NCBI GenBank assembly: GCA_943787785.1
Contig: CALSNT010000013.1
Coordinates: forward strand, 47,548-111,547
Direction of reading: 5' to 3'
Length of the DNA: 64,000 nt
From: an uncultured Paracoccaceae bacterium
Lineage (GTDB): Bacteria > Pseudomonadota > Alphaproteobacteria > Rhodobacterales > Rhodobacteraceae
Shown: positions 45,277-54,581 of the stretch, piece by piece
How the letters are laid out: every line of letters begins with the position of its first letter
Numbering within the stretch: the stretch's first letter is position 1
Translations under genes and position numbers: made by a program
The notes under the pieces: generated by a model
Databases searched by the model: none
What the model was told of the DNA's origin: nothing
What the model saw: the letters and a program-made list of their open reading frames with translations, nothing else

Positions 45277-46245
45277 ATGACAAAACGTCTGTTCAAGGCG
45301 CTGGTTGCGTCCGCGGCGCTGACGGTTGGTGCCACTGGCATCGCGTCCGCGGCTGAATGTATCGCACCAGCCAACCCCGGCGGCGGCTGGGATTTCACTT
45401 GCCGTCAGATCGGCAAAATCATGCATGACATCGGAGCGGTCGACGCGCCGATCCAAGTCACCAACATGCCCGGCGCAGGCGGTGGTCTGGCCTACAACAC
45501 GGTCGTGAACGAGCGGAGCGACGATGCAGATCTGATCGTGGCGGCTTCCTCGGCGACCACAACGCGTCTGGCGCAGAATGCTTATGCGGGTCGCACGGCG
45601 GATGAGGTTCGCTTTGTGGGTGCCATCGGTGCCGACCCCGGCATCATCGCGGTGGCCGCAGACAGCGAATACCAGACGCTGAACGATGTGATCGACGCAA
45701 TCATCGCTGATCCCGGTTCGGTTGCCTTCGCGGGTGGCTCGGCTGTGGGTGGTTTTGACCACCTGAAGCCGCTGATGATCCTGAAAGAGGCGGGCTTCAC
45801 CGACATCACGGCGGTGAAGTACATCGGTGTTGACGGTGGCGCGGATGCGATCACCCAGACGGTCGGTGGCTTCACGCAGGCGATGACCGGCGACATGTCG
45901 GAAGTTGTGAGCTTTCTGGCCAACGGCGATATTCGTGTGGTTGCTGTCCTGACGGACGAGCGTGTGCCGGGTTTTGACGACATCCCGACCGCGAAAGAGC
46001 AGGGCTATGACGTTGTGGCCGTGAACTGGCGTGGTTTGTACGTCCCGAAGGGCGTCAGCGACGACACCTTCAACAGCTGGGCCGACAAGCTGCAGATGGT
46101 TGCCGACAGCCCGGAGTGGGCCGAAGCGATGGCCGCAAACGGCCTGGCGCCGTTCACCAAGGTTGGCGGCGACTTCCAGTCGTATGTTGACGGTCTGGTG
46201 GCTGACATCAGCGAGATGTCCAAAGAGCTTGGGGTCACTCAGTAA
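45277..46245 (+). CDS. tctC: TTT-family periplasmic substrate-binding protein TctC
   Basis: 322 aa from the ATG at 45277, preceded by a strong GGGAGGAAA ribosome binding site. It has a signal peptide (FKALVASAALTVGATGIASA, then AECIAP). Bug/TctC signatures are present: the opening PANPGGGWDFTCRQI, the VTNMPGAGGGLAYN loop and PKGVSDDTFNSW near the end. It binds a carboxylate, perhaps a tricarboxylate or hydroxy acid, and hands it to TctBA. It is the first gene of tctCBA, which continues into AtuA-family and DUF4387 genes. Confidence 0.93.
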   Translation: MTKRLFKALVASAALTVGATGIASAAECIAPANPGGGWDFTCRQIGKIMHDIGAVDAPIQVTNMPGAGGGLAYNTVVNERSDDADLIVAASSATTTRLAQNAYAGRTADEVRFVGAIGADPGIIAVAADSEYQTLNDVIDAIIADPGSVAFAGGSAVGGFDHLKPLMILKEAGFTDITAVKYIGVDGGADAITQTVGGFTQAMTGDMSEVVSFLANGDIRVVAVLTDERVPGFDDIPTAKEQGYDVVAVNWRGLYVPKGVSDDTFNSWADKLQMVADSPEWAEAMAANGLAPFTKVGGDFQSYVDGLVADISEMSKELGVTQ

Positions 46246-46736
46246 TGGCTTCTGACCGGATCTTTGGTCTGGTCGCTTTGATCACGGCGGTCGCGTATCT
46301 CGCGGCCGCCACTCAGATTCAGACGAACCTGTTTTCAGGCGAGTATCTGCCCAAATTGTTTCCGATTCTGATCGGTGGCGTTGCGGCGATCTGTGCGCTG
46401 TTCATGATGTTCCGACCCGACCCGGAGCCGGATTGGCCCGCTGCTGGATCGTGGATCAACATGGGGGTAGCGGTTGTCGTGCTGGCGATCTATGCGGTGA
46501 TGCTGAAACCGCTTGGGTTCATCCTGCCGACGGCTATCGCCGCTGGCATCCTCAGCTATCAGATTTCGCCCCGCCCTGGACCCGCAGCAATTGCAGGTGT
46601 CGGGTTGTCGCTTGGGCTGTTCGCCTTGTTCAAATTCGCGCTCGGGCTGGGCAACATCGTTGCCTATCGCATCCCGACGCCTGCCCAACTCGGCGACGCA
46701 TTCCTGCAATTGATCCCCTTCGTAGGCGGGCACTGA
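46245..46736 (+). CDS. tctB: tripartite tricarboxylate transporter small membrane subunit TctB
   Basis: 163 aa with four predicted transmembrane helices: FGLVALITAVAYLAA, then LFPILIGGVAAICALFMMF, then MGVAVVVLAIYAVML, then IAGVGLSLGLFALFKFALGL. The FSGEYLPKLFPILIG stretch after TM1 is characteristic of TctB. The ATG shares a base with the tctC stop (TAATG). It partners TctA in a sodium-coupled, binding-protein-dependent uptake system. Confidence 0.92.
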   Translation: MASDRIFGLVALITAVAYLAAATQIQTNLFSGEYLPKLFPILIGGVAAICALFMMFRPDPEPDWPAAGSWINMGVAVVVLAIYAVMLKPLGFILPTAIAAGILSYQISPRPGPAAIAGVGLSLGLFALFKFALGLGNIVAYRIPTPAQLGDAFLQLIPFVGGH

Positions 46737-46739
46737 GCC

Positions 46740-48245
46740 ATGGATATTCTGTCGAATCTTGCCCTCGGTTTCGGCGTTGCGCTGTCGCCCTACACAATGT
46801 TTCTCGCGGTCTGCGGTTGTTTCCTAGGTACCATCATCGGCGCGCTTCCGGGCCTTGGCCCGTCGAACGGCGTGGCGATCCTGATCCCGATCACCTTTAC
46901 GCTGGGGCTGGATGCAACCAGCGCTTTGGTGCTGATGACCGCCGTTTACTACGGGGCGATGTATGGCGGGCGGATCAGTTCGATTCTGCTAAATATTCCG
47001 GGTGACGAACCGGCATTAATGACGACCTTGGACGGTTACCCGATGGCTAAAGCGGGTCGGGCAGGGGATGCCCTGGTGCTATCGGGAGTTGCCTCGTTCG
47101 TCGGGGCTTTTCTGGCCACCATCGGGCTGATGCTTCTGGCACCTTCTTTGGCGCGGGTGGCGTTCCTGTTCGGCCCGGCGGAGTATTTTGCCCTCTATAT
47201 GCTGGCGTTCTGTACGCTGGGCGGCATGGCGTCGAACAACCAGGCGAAATCAGCGATGGCGGCCTGTATCGGGCTGGGGATCGCTATGATCGGGGTCGAC
47301 AGTTCGTCGGGCTTGCCACGCCTAACCGGGGGCAACCTGCATCTTTATGACGGCGTCGATTTCCTTGTCGCCATCGTTGGTCTGTTCGCTATTGCCGAGG
47401 TGTTTTTCTTCATCGAAAGCCACGGCAAGGAAAGTTCGATCGGGGTGAAGCTGGACAAGGTGACGATCCCGTGGCGCGACATCTGGTCGACGCGTTGGAC
47501 GATGCTGCGTACGTCCGTCGTGGGGTTTGTCGCAGGGATCTTGCCGGGGGCAGGGGCCTCGCTCGGATCCTTCATGGCCTACATGACGGAAAAATCCATC
47601 GCTGGCCCCAAAGGCGGCTTTGGCACCGGGGTTCCCAAGGGTATCGCTGCGCCCGAGGCCGGGAACAACGCTGCCGCCGGGGGCGCGCTGGTGCCGATGC
47701 TAACGCTGGGCGTGCCGGGGTCGGGGACGACGGCAGTGTTGCTGGCATTGCTGGTGACGCTGAACATCACTCCGGGCCCGACGCTGTTCACCGAACGGCC
47801 CGAAGTGATCTGGGGCCTTATCGCCTCGCTGCTGATTGCCAACTTCGTGCTGCTGCTGATGAACGTGCCGATGGTGAAGATCTTCGTGAAAGTACTGATG
47901 GTTCCTGCGTGGATCCTGCTGCCGGGTGTCACGATGGTGTCTTTCGTCGGAATCTTCTCCCTCTCCGGCAGCTTCTTTGACTTGCTGATGATGATCGGCT
48001 TCGGCGTGTTGGGCTATATTCTGCGCAAGCTGGATATTCCGACGGTGCCGGTGATCCTGGGCATTCTGCTGGGTGGAAACATGGAGGACGCGCTGCGCCG
48101 TGCTATGACCCTGTCGGACGGCGATGTGACCTATCTGCTGTCCAGCCCAATCGCCATCGGGTTGTGGGTCGCCGCGATCCTTGGCTTCGTCGCGCCGATG
48201 TTTCTGCGCGGTGTACTGAAGAAGCCGCAGGCGATCACCGACTGA
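46740..48245 (+). CDS. tctA: tripartite tricarboxylate transporter large membrane subunit TctA
   Basis: 501 aa, 11-12 transmembrane helices. TctA signatures are the N-terminal GTIIGALPGLGPSNGVAILI, the SILLNIPGDEPALMTTLDGYP loop, the second GILPGAGASLGSFMAYMTEK and ALVPMLTLGVPGSGTTAVLL. The two pseudo-repeats with P-G-x-G motifs form the binding sites. It starts three bases after tctB and shares bases with the AtuA-family gene at its end (TGATG), so uptake and the first catabolic step are cotranslated. Confidence 0.96.
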   Translation: MDILSNLALGFGVALSPYTMFLAVCGCFLGTIIGALPGLGPSNGVAILIPITFTLGLDATSALVLMTAVYYGAMYGGRISSILLNIPGDEPALMTTLDGYPMAKAGRAGDALVLSGVASFVGAFLATIGLMLLAPSLARVAFLFGPAEYFALYMLAFCTLGGMASNNQAKSAMAACIGLGIAMIGVDSSSGLPRLTGGNLHLYDGVDFLVAIVGLFAIAEVFFFIESHGKESSIGVKLDKVTIPWRDIWSTRWTMLRTSVVGFVAGILPGAGASLGSFMAYMTEKSIAGPKGGFGTGVPKGIAAPEAGNNAAAGGALVPMLTLGVPGSGTTAVLLALLVTLNITPGPTLFTERPEVIWGLIASLLIANFVLLLMNVPMVKIFVKVLMVPAWILLPGVTMVSFVGIFSLSGSFFDLLMMIGFGVLGYILRKLDIPTVPVILGILLGGNMEDALRRAMTLSDGDVTYLLSSPIAIGLWVAAILGFVAPMFLRGVLKKPQAITD

Positions 48246-49594
48246 TGGTCAAGGTGTTGATCCCCTGTGGCGCGCTGGGCCTGGGGTATGACCGGGCGGC
48301 ATTGGCGCGCGGCGTGTCCGAGGGGCCGGATATTATAGCCATCGACGGAGGCTCGACCGACAGCGGGCCGCATTACTTGGGCACCGGGACGTCGAAGTAT
48401 TCGCGCCAGTCGACCAAGGCGCAGTGGCGTGAACTGCTTGAAGCGCGCGCCCAAGCAGGGGTGCCACTAGTGATCGGCACGGCGGGCACCTGCGGCGCGG
48501 ACTCTGCCGTGGACTGGCTGGTCGACATCACGCGAGAGATTTCGCGCGAGGCCGGGATGGCCCTGAAAATAGCGGTACTGAAAAGCGGGCAGGACGTCGA
48601 TAAGATCGCCTCGGCCTACGAGGCCGGTCGGATCACGCCGCTTGAAGCCGCGCCCGAAATTTCGCCTGATGTGATCAAGAGCTGCACCAACATCGTCGCG
48701 CTGGCCGGGGCGGAACAGGTGCAGGCGGCGCTGGCCACCGGTGCGGATGTGGTTATCGCCGGGCGCACCACTGATACGGCGATCATCGCGGCCTTGCCTC
48801 TGGCGAGGGGTTGCCACGCGGGGGCCGCCTGGCATGGGGCCAAGGTGGGCGAATGCGGCGCGATGGCGACGACGAATTACTCGACCGGCACGATCATGGC
48901 CGAGTTTGATGAGGCCGGATTTACGATCACTCCGATGGCAGAAGGTGTGCAGGCGACGCCGCGGACAGTCTCGGCCCATATGCTTTATGAAAACAGCGAC
49001 CCCTATGTGCTGTTCGAACCGGGCGGCCATTTGGATGTTCGCGGGGCGGAATATCACGCGGTGGACGATCGGCAGGTGCAGGTAACGGGCAGCGAGTGGC
49101 ACGTGTCCGACCGCTACACAGTCAAGCTTGAAGGCGCGCGGCGGGCGGGGTTTCAGGTCGTCTCGCTCGTGACGGTGCGGGATGCGCATTACGTGGCGAA
49201 TATCCACGCTTGGTGCGCCGATATCGTGGACAAATGCACCGCCAAGGCACGGCGCGAGACCAACGGCGACTTCCACATTGAGTTGCGAGTGACTGGCGGC
49301 GACGCCACTTTGGGCGGGCTGGAGAACAATGAGCGGGTCGGCTCGGAAGTCGGGGTGACCGGGATTGTCACGGCGGAGAGTGAGGAGCTGGCGATGGAGG
49401 TCGCGAAAATCCTCAACCCCTTCCTGCTGCACCATCCGCTGACCGCGACCGAGGAAATGCCGACCTTCGCCTTCCCGTTCTCACCGCCCGAAATGCCGCG
49501 CGGGGCGATTCACGAATTCTGCCTGAACCACGTGATGGAACTTAACGACCCGATGGAGGCCTTCCGCCTGTCGGTGATCGAGGTTGGCGGATGA
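48245..49594 (+). CDS. AtuA-family (DUF1446) acyclic terpene utilisation-like protein
   Basis: 449 aa from the ATG at 48245. The opening VLIPCGALGLGYDRAALARG, then IIAIDGGSTDSGPHYLGTG, TAGTCGADSAVDWLVDI, and VVIAGRTTDTAIIAALPLARG are family hallmarks of AtuA/DUF1446. The founding member acts in acyclic terpene degradation in pseudomonads; its chemistry is not established. Here, cotranscription with a carboxylate transporter and a DUF4387 protein suggests a hydroxy- or branched-acid substrate rather than a terpene. Confidence 0.9.
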   Translation: MVKVLIPCGALGLGYDRAALARGVSEGPDIIAIDGGSTDSGPHYLGTGTSKYSRQSTKAQWRELLEARAQAGVPLVIGTAGTCGADSAVDWLVDITREISREAGMALKIAVLKSGQDVDKIASAYEAGRITPLEAAPEISPDVIKSCTNIVALAGAEQVQAALATGADVVIAGRTTDTAIIAALPLARGCHAGAAWHGAKVGECGAMATTNYSTGTIMAEFDEAGFTITPMAEGVQATPRTVSAHMLYENSDPYVLFEPGGHLDVRGAEYHAVDDRQVQVTGSEWHVSDRYTVKLEGARRAGFQVVSLVTVRDAHYVANIHAWCADIVDKCTAKARRETNGDFHIELRVTGGDATLGGLENNERVGSEVGVTGIVTAESEELAMEVAKILNPFLLHHPLTATEEMPTFAFPFSPPEMPRGAIHEFCLNHVMELNDPMEAFRLSVIEVGG

Positions 49595-49887
49595 AACTGG
49601 GTAAGCTGGCCGATAAGGTGCGGTCAAAGAACGCCGGCCCGTTCTGGCTGACGCTGGATATTTTCTGTGGCGATGCGGCTGTATTCCGGCAGGTGTCCGA
49701 GGGCCTCGCCTCGGATCGCGTTGCCGCACTGCTGGGGGCCGATGTGGCGGTCATGAAGCGGTTCGATATGCCCGAATTGAACGTGGTGAAGTTCAGCGTG
49801 CCACGCCCGGCGCGGCAGGGCGCGATTGATGATCGCGACATGCACGGCGCGTCCTTCGCCAACTTGCTGGCCGAGATGGAGATCTGA
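49591..49887 (+). CDS. DUF4387 protein
   Basis: 98 aa. It matches the DUF4387 pattern: LADKVRSKNAGPFWLTLDIF, then VKFSVPRPARQGAIDDRDMH ending in SFANLLAEMEI. Members almost always neighbour AtuA-family genes, and the ATG overlaps that gene's stop here (ATGA), so they probably form a complex. The biochemical function is unknown. It ends the tctCBA operon about 140 bases before the IS3-type insertion. Confidence 0.88.
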   Translation: MKLGKLADKVRSKNAGPFWLTLDIFCGDAAVFRQVSEGLASDRVAALLGADVAVMKRFDMPELNVVKFSVPRPARQGAIDDRDMHGASFANLLAEMEI

Positions 49888-50110
49888 GGGGCGTGTAAGG
49901 GGACCTCGGCGCCTTCGACCCGCATCGGGTGCAGCTAAGCCAGTCGGTGTTCCTACAAAGCCAAAGGTTACGGTGTCCTCCACCACCCTGCCGCAGCTAA
50001 CCGGGCAGACAGAAACCCGCCCGGTGTCTGACGTCAGCGCTTATGGGTCCAAATAGGGCGATTTGATAAGAGAGAGTTGTTGGCGCATCGTAACCACTGA
50101 GGAGTGGGGC

Positions 50111-50476
50111 ATGAGACAGACAACGAAGAGCGCCGGCGAGAAGATCGTCAAAGACATCAAGCGGGCGACCCGCAGGCAATATTCATCGGAAGAGAAGATC
50201 CGCATCGTACTGGACGGCCTGCGCGGCGAGGACAGTATTGCCGAGCTGTGTCGCCGTGAGGGCATCTCACAGGGCATCTATTACAAATGGTCGAAGGACT
50301 TCATGGAGGCCGGGAAGAGACGCCTGGCGGGCGATACAGCGCGTGCTGCGACGACCGACGAGGTCAAGGATCTGCGGCGCGAAGCTCGGGACCTGAAGGA
50401 GGTCGTTGCGGAGCAGACGCTTGACCTCCGTTTGCTCAAAAAAAGCATGACAGGGGATGGGGGCGACCAAGAATGA
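50111..50476 (+). CDS. IS3-family transposase OrfA (HTH)
   Basis: 121 aa from the ATG at 50111, after a GAGGAGTGGGG ribosome binding region. The N-terminal helix-turn-helix (SSEEKIRIVLDGLRGEDSIA, then CRREGISQGIYYKWSKDF) is the typical IS3-class DNA-binding domain. A C-terminal heptad region (LRREARDLKEVVAEQTLDLR) likely forms the leucine zipper. OrfA stop and OrfB start overlap (ATGA). Whether a frameshifted OrfAB fusion is made cannot be told. Confidence 0.95.
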   Translation: MRQTTKSAGEKIVKDIKRATRRQYSSEEKIRIVLDGLRGEDSIAELCRREGISQGIYYKWSKDFMEAGKRRLAGDTARAATTDEVKDLRREARDLKEVVAEQTLDLRLLKKSMTGDGGDQE

Positions 50477-51453
50477 GGTATCACCCATCCGAGAAGCTGG
50501 AGATCATCCGGCTGGTCGAGGGATCGCACCTGTCAGCACGTCAGACGTTGGCAAAAATGGGCCTGCCCCGCACCACATTTTACCGTTGGTATGATCGGTA
50601 TCTGCAGCGTGGCGAGGCTGGGCTGCAGGATCAATCCCCCAAGCCAAAAAACGTCTGGAACCGCATTCCTGACACGGTGCGCCGCAAGGTCGTCAAGCTG
50701 GCGTTGAAGGAAACGGAGCTGTCGCCGCGCGAACTGGCGGTGACCTTCACGGATCGGAACCGCTACTTTGTCTCAGAATCTTCGGTCTACCGAGTGCTGA
50801 AAGCCCACGATCTGATCACCAGCCCCGCCTTCATTGTTATCAAGGCAGCGAGCGAGTTCACCGACAAGACCACCGCCATCAATCAGCTTTGGCAAACCGA
50901 CTTCACCTACCTCAAAGTTCTCGGCTGGGGTTGGTTTTATCTCAGCACGATCCTCGACGATTACAGCCGGTACATCATCTCGTGGAAGTTGTGCACGAAC
51001 ATGCGGGCTGAGGATGTGACAGATACGCTCGATCTGGCCCTGCAGGCATCCGGCTGTGATCAGGTCCACGTCGTTCACAAGCCACGCCTGCTCAGCGATA
51101 ATGGCTCCAGCTACGTCTCAGGCGACCTTGCTGAATGGCTGCAGGACAAAGGCATGAAGCATTCTCGCGGTGCGCCGTATCATCCGCAGACTCAGGGCAA
51201 GATCGAGCGATGGCATCAAACCCTGAAGAACCGCATCTTGCTCGAAAACTACTTCTTGCCAGGCGATCTCGAAGCCCAAATCGAAGCCTTCGTCGAACAC
51301 TACAATCATCAGCGGTACCACGAGAGCCTCAACAACGTCACGCCATCCGACGTCTACTTCGGCCGTGACAAAGCCATTCTAAAACAAAGAGAAAGGATCA
51401 AACGAAAGACGCTCGAAACGCGGCGCTTGCATCACAGACAACGCGCCGCATAA
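50473..51453 (+). CDS. IS3-family transposase OrfB (DDE integrase core)
   Basis: 326 aa, identical in sequence to the copy at 62572-63552. An N-terminal HTH (LSARQTLAKMGLPRTTFYRW) precedes the rve catalytic core. The DDE residues are the Asp in LWQTDFTYLKVLGWG, the Asp in LLSDNGSSYVSG and the Glu in QGKIERWHQTLKNR. The product cuts and joins the element ends by the copy-out route typical of IS3. The gene is intact, so the element may still be active. Confidence 0.95.
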   Translation: MRYHPSEKLEIIRLVEGSHLSARQTLAKMGLPRTTFYRWYDRYLQRGEAGLQDQSPKPKNVWNRIPDTVRRKVVKLALKETELSPRELAVTFTDRNRYFVSESSVYRVLKAHDLITSPAFIVIKAASEFTDKTTAINQLWQTDFTYLKVLGWGWFYLSTILDDYSRYIISWKLCTNMRAEDVTDTLDLALQASGCDQVHVVHKPRLLSDNGSSYVSGDLAEWLQDKGMKHSRGAPYHPQTQGKIERWHQTLKNRILLENYFLPGDLEAQIEAFVEHYNHQRYHESLNNVTPSDVYFGRDKAILKQRERIKRKTLETRRLHHRQRAA

Positions 51454-51523
51454 TCACAGAAATCAGATGAGCCAGACTCTCTCTTAGTTTAGGCCGTTCT
51501 TGGTTCCAAAAACTCTGACGACG

Positions 51524-52926
51524 CACATATCAAGCCTGTGCTGAAGAACTACCTGGGCCGGCTGACCGACGGGATCGGGCGCGCCGGGTTTGCTGGCAAG
51601 ACGTATACGATGAATTCTGCCGGCGGCGCGCTGACATTCGAAATGGCCGAGGCACAGCCGATTTCCACCATCCTGTCCGGCCCTGCCGGGGGCGTCGCGG
51701 GCGCGCTGCACGTCGCACGCAGCACAGGGAGGAGGAACATCCTGTCGGTTGATGTGGGCGGCACCAGTCTTGATGCCTGCCTGATTGTCGATTTCCAGCC
51801 CATGGACGTGTTCGAGGCCCATATCGACGGCTTTCCTGTGCTGCAACCGATCTTCGATCTGCGTACGCTGGGCGCGGGCGGCGGTTCCATCGCCTGGATC
51901 GACAACAAGCTGTTGCGGGTCGGCCCGGAAAGCGCCGGCGCGGTGCCTGGTCCGGCCTGCTACGGCCGCGGTGGGACGCAAGCCACCGTCACAGACGCGG
52001 CGCTGCATCTGGGGTATATTGACACCGAGAACTTCATGGGTGGCGAAATGGCGGTCGCGGGTGAACTTGCGGCAGATGCCCTGCGGACCACCATCGCCGA
52101 TCCCCTGGGATCCACCGTTGACGAAGCCGCAGGATCGGTTCTGGACGTGCTGGTCTCGCGCACGGCATCATCGATCAAGGAAATGATGCTGGAGCGCGGG
52201 CTTGATCCGCGCGATTTCTCGATGCTCGCCTTCGGAGGTTGCGGGCCGCTACTGGGTCCGCGCCTGTTTGAGGAACTGGGCATGGCCGATCTGCTGGTCC
52301 CGCCGCTGCCCTCGGTGTTCTCGGCCTGGGGCATCATGGCCAGCGACTTGTCGTTCAGCGATTCAACCTCGGTTCTTGAAAGCGTGACACCGGAGGCGAT
52401 GCCCCGCATCGCCGCTGCCGCGCAACGCCTTACCAAGGGCGCGAAAGCGGAACTGCGTGACCACACCGGCCCCGATGCAAACCCGGAGGTTTCGTTGTCC
52501 GTCCGGCTGCGATTCATCGGGCAGGAGCATACGCTCAGCGTGCCGTATGACCCCGCCGACAGCGCCGCAGAGCTTGCTGCGCGGTTCTCACAGGCCCATC
52601 TGGATCGGTTCGGCCACAGTTTTGACAGCGAGGCAGAGGCGGTCTCGATGATGGTCAAGCTGGTGATGGTCAGCCGCAAACCCGCGCTGAATGTACCCGG
52701 CACCGGCGCGACCAAACCTGTGTCGCATCGAATGTTCGACGCCGCCTCCGACAGCTTCGTGACCTGCCGCAAGCATGACCGGGCATCCCTGACCTCCGGA
52801 AAAGACTATGCCGGCCCTCTGCTTGTGGTCGACGAAGGCTCATCGCTGGCAATTTCCGGGAGGCAATGCCTGCATGTGGACGAGACCGGGATGCTGACGG
52901 TAACACGCAGGGAGGATCCGGCATGA
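51524..52926 (+). pseudogene. hyuA: N-terminally truncated hydantoinase/oxoprolinase subunit A (HyuA)
   Basis: The reading frame runs straight out of the IS junction (AHIKPVLKNYLGRLTDGIGR) and continues for about 467 codons, compared with around 680-700 for HyuA, so the first 200 or so residues are missing. The ATPase-fold motifs of the remaining part are intact: LSGPAGGVAGALHVA, then LSVDVGGTSLDACLIV, and GAGGGSIAWIDNKLLRVGPE. It should be the ATP-binding subunit of an N-methylhydantoinase or 5-oxoprolinase-type hydrolase. The hyuB frame follows with an overlap. The missing 5' part was not found left of the insertion sequence. Confidence 0.88.
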
Positions 52927-54581
52927 CGATCAACAAGGCCGCCGAGCTTGAAATCATCTCTGGCCTGTTTCTGTCCGCCGCTGACCAGATGCGCCGCACG
53001 CTGGTCAGAACGGCGTTCAATGCGGTCATCTACGAGGTGCTGGATTTCGGCATTTCGATCGCGGATGCCAAGGGCCGGATGGTGGCCGAAGCTGCCGGCA
53101 TAACCTCTTTCATCGGCGCGAATGATTTTGCGCTGAAGACGCTGCTGAAAAAGATGGATATGAGCCGTCTGCGCCCCGGCGATGTGGTCATGCTCAACTA
53201 TCCTTACTGGAATTCCGCCCATGCTTCTGACGCGCTCCTGATGACACCGGTTTTCATCGACGGCGATGAAATCGACATGTTCCTCTGCGTGCGCGCGCAT
53301 TGGCTGGATCTGGGTGCGAAAGACGCCGGCTATGTCATCGATTCCACCGACATCCACCAGGAAGGGCTGATCCTACCTGGTGTGCGGATCATCAAGGAAG
53401 GCAAGCTCGACGAAGATCTGTGGTCGATCCTGATGTACAACTCCCGCCTGCCAGAGGCCATCAGGGGCGATTTCGGCGCCCAGGTCGCCTGTCTGCGCAC
53501 CGGAGAGGCTGGAGTGCGCGAGATATTCGAGCGTTTCGGCAAGGCACGCGTCCTGTCGATGATCGAGGATTTCTTTGACCATTCGCATGAAAAAACGCTG
53601 CAGGCGTTGCGCACCCTGCCCAACGGCACGTGGTCGGCGCATGACTGGCTGGACGACGACGGGATCACCGACGACATGATTAAGATGGCGGTCGAAGTGA
53701 CGATCTCCGATGATGCCTTTGTCGTCGACTACAACTGATCGTCGCAACAGGTGCCGGGCCCGGTAAATGCGCCCTTTGGCGGGACGGTCTCGATGGCCAA
53801 GACCTATTTCAAGTTTCTGACATCGCGCGATTCGCCCAGCAACCACGGCAATTACATGCCGCTTGAAGTGCGTGCGGATCCAGGCAACCTGTTTCACGCG
53901 ATCTATCCGGCGGCAACCTATATGCCGTGGACCAAGATGGTTGCGTTCGAGCTGATCGCCAAGGCGTTGGCACCGGTGATCGACTGGATTCCGATGTCCT
54001 CAGGATCGGACGAGCCGGGCTTTATGGCAGTGGGCACCCACCACCACACTGGACGGACCTTTGTGGTCTCCAACAACGAAGGTATCGGCTGGGGTGCCAC
54101 GAGAAACCACGACGGCGCCACGGCGTTGCAGCACCCATCGACCAGCACCGTGCGCAACACCCCGATCGAGGTTTTGGAGCGTCAGGCCAACCTGTTTCAC
54201 GAAGATCTGTCGCTGATCCCGGATTCCGGTGGCGTCGGTCAGTTCCGTGGCGGGCTCGGCGTGCGCCGCACAGTGCGGATGGTGGGCCCGACCGAAGTGA
54301 TCTCGATGAAGAAGAAATCAAAAACCGTGGGCTGGGGGCTGGATGGCGGCCAGCCATCGCCGGTCAAGAACCACATGGTCCTGCGCCCGGGCACGGCGCG
54401 CGAACAGGCGGTGGGAATGTATCGCGAAACTCTGGAAACCGGCGAGCGGTTCGTGAATTATTCAGCCGGTGGCGCCGGCTGGGGTGACCCGGCACTGCGC
54501 GATCCCGAAGCCAGTGCCAGCGATCTTGCCAATGGCTTTGTGACCAACCCGGATGATCCCAAGAAAGGCGATGCAACATGA
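52923..54581 (+). pseudogene. hyuB: hydantoinase/oxoprolinase subunit B with in-frame TGA
   Basis: The ATG at 52923 overlaps the hyuA stop region. A single frame of 553 codons runs to 54581, apart from one TGA at 53736-53738. It falls within DYN(stop)SSQQVPGPVNAP, where the family has a glycine, so a GGA-to-TGA change is the simplest explanation. Both parts show HyuB motifs (GDVVMLNYPYWNSAHASDAL in the first, NVEV-like NTPIEVLERQ and GGVGQFRGGLGVRR in the second). Without readthrough the protein is cut at residue 271. Selenocysteine insertion is not supported by any known family member. Confidence 0.88.

Larger units (their letters stand above)
50025..51527 (+). mobile_element. IS3-family insertion sequence, copy 1
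   Basis: About 1503 bp. It is identical by eye to 62498-64000 in the opposite orientation, except for one synonymous base (51261 A versus 62764 C, i.e. G on the other strand) and one base near the right end. The left end TGTCTGACGTCAG pairs with TGTGCGTCGTCAG (reading the right end inward), and subterminal TAAGAGAGAGT repeats occur at 50067-50077 and, inverted, at 51476-51486. The right boundary could instead be 51523. No target-site duplication was found. It carries two overlapping transposase genes and truncates the hyuA gene to its right. Confidence 0.9.

Noticed and set aside
53736..53738. Selenocysteine at the hyuB TGA
   Set aside because: The position is a conserved glycine and no selenoprotein is known for HyuB; a point mutation is simpler.
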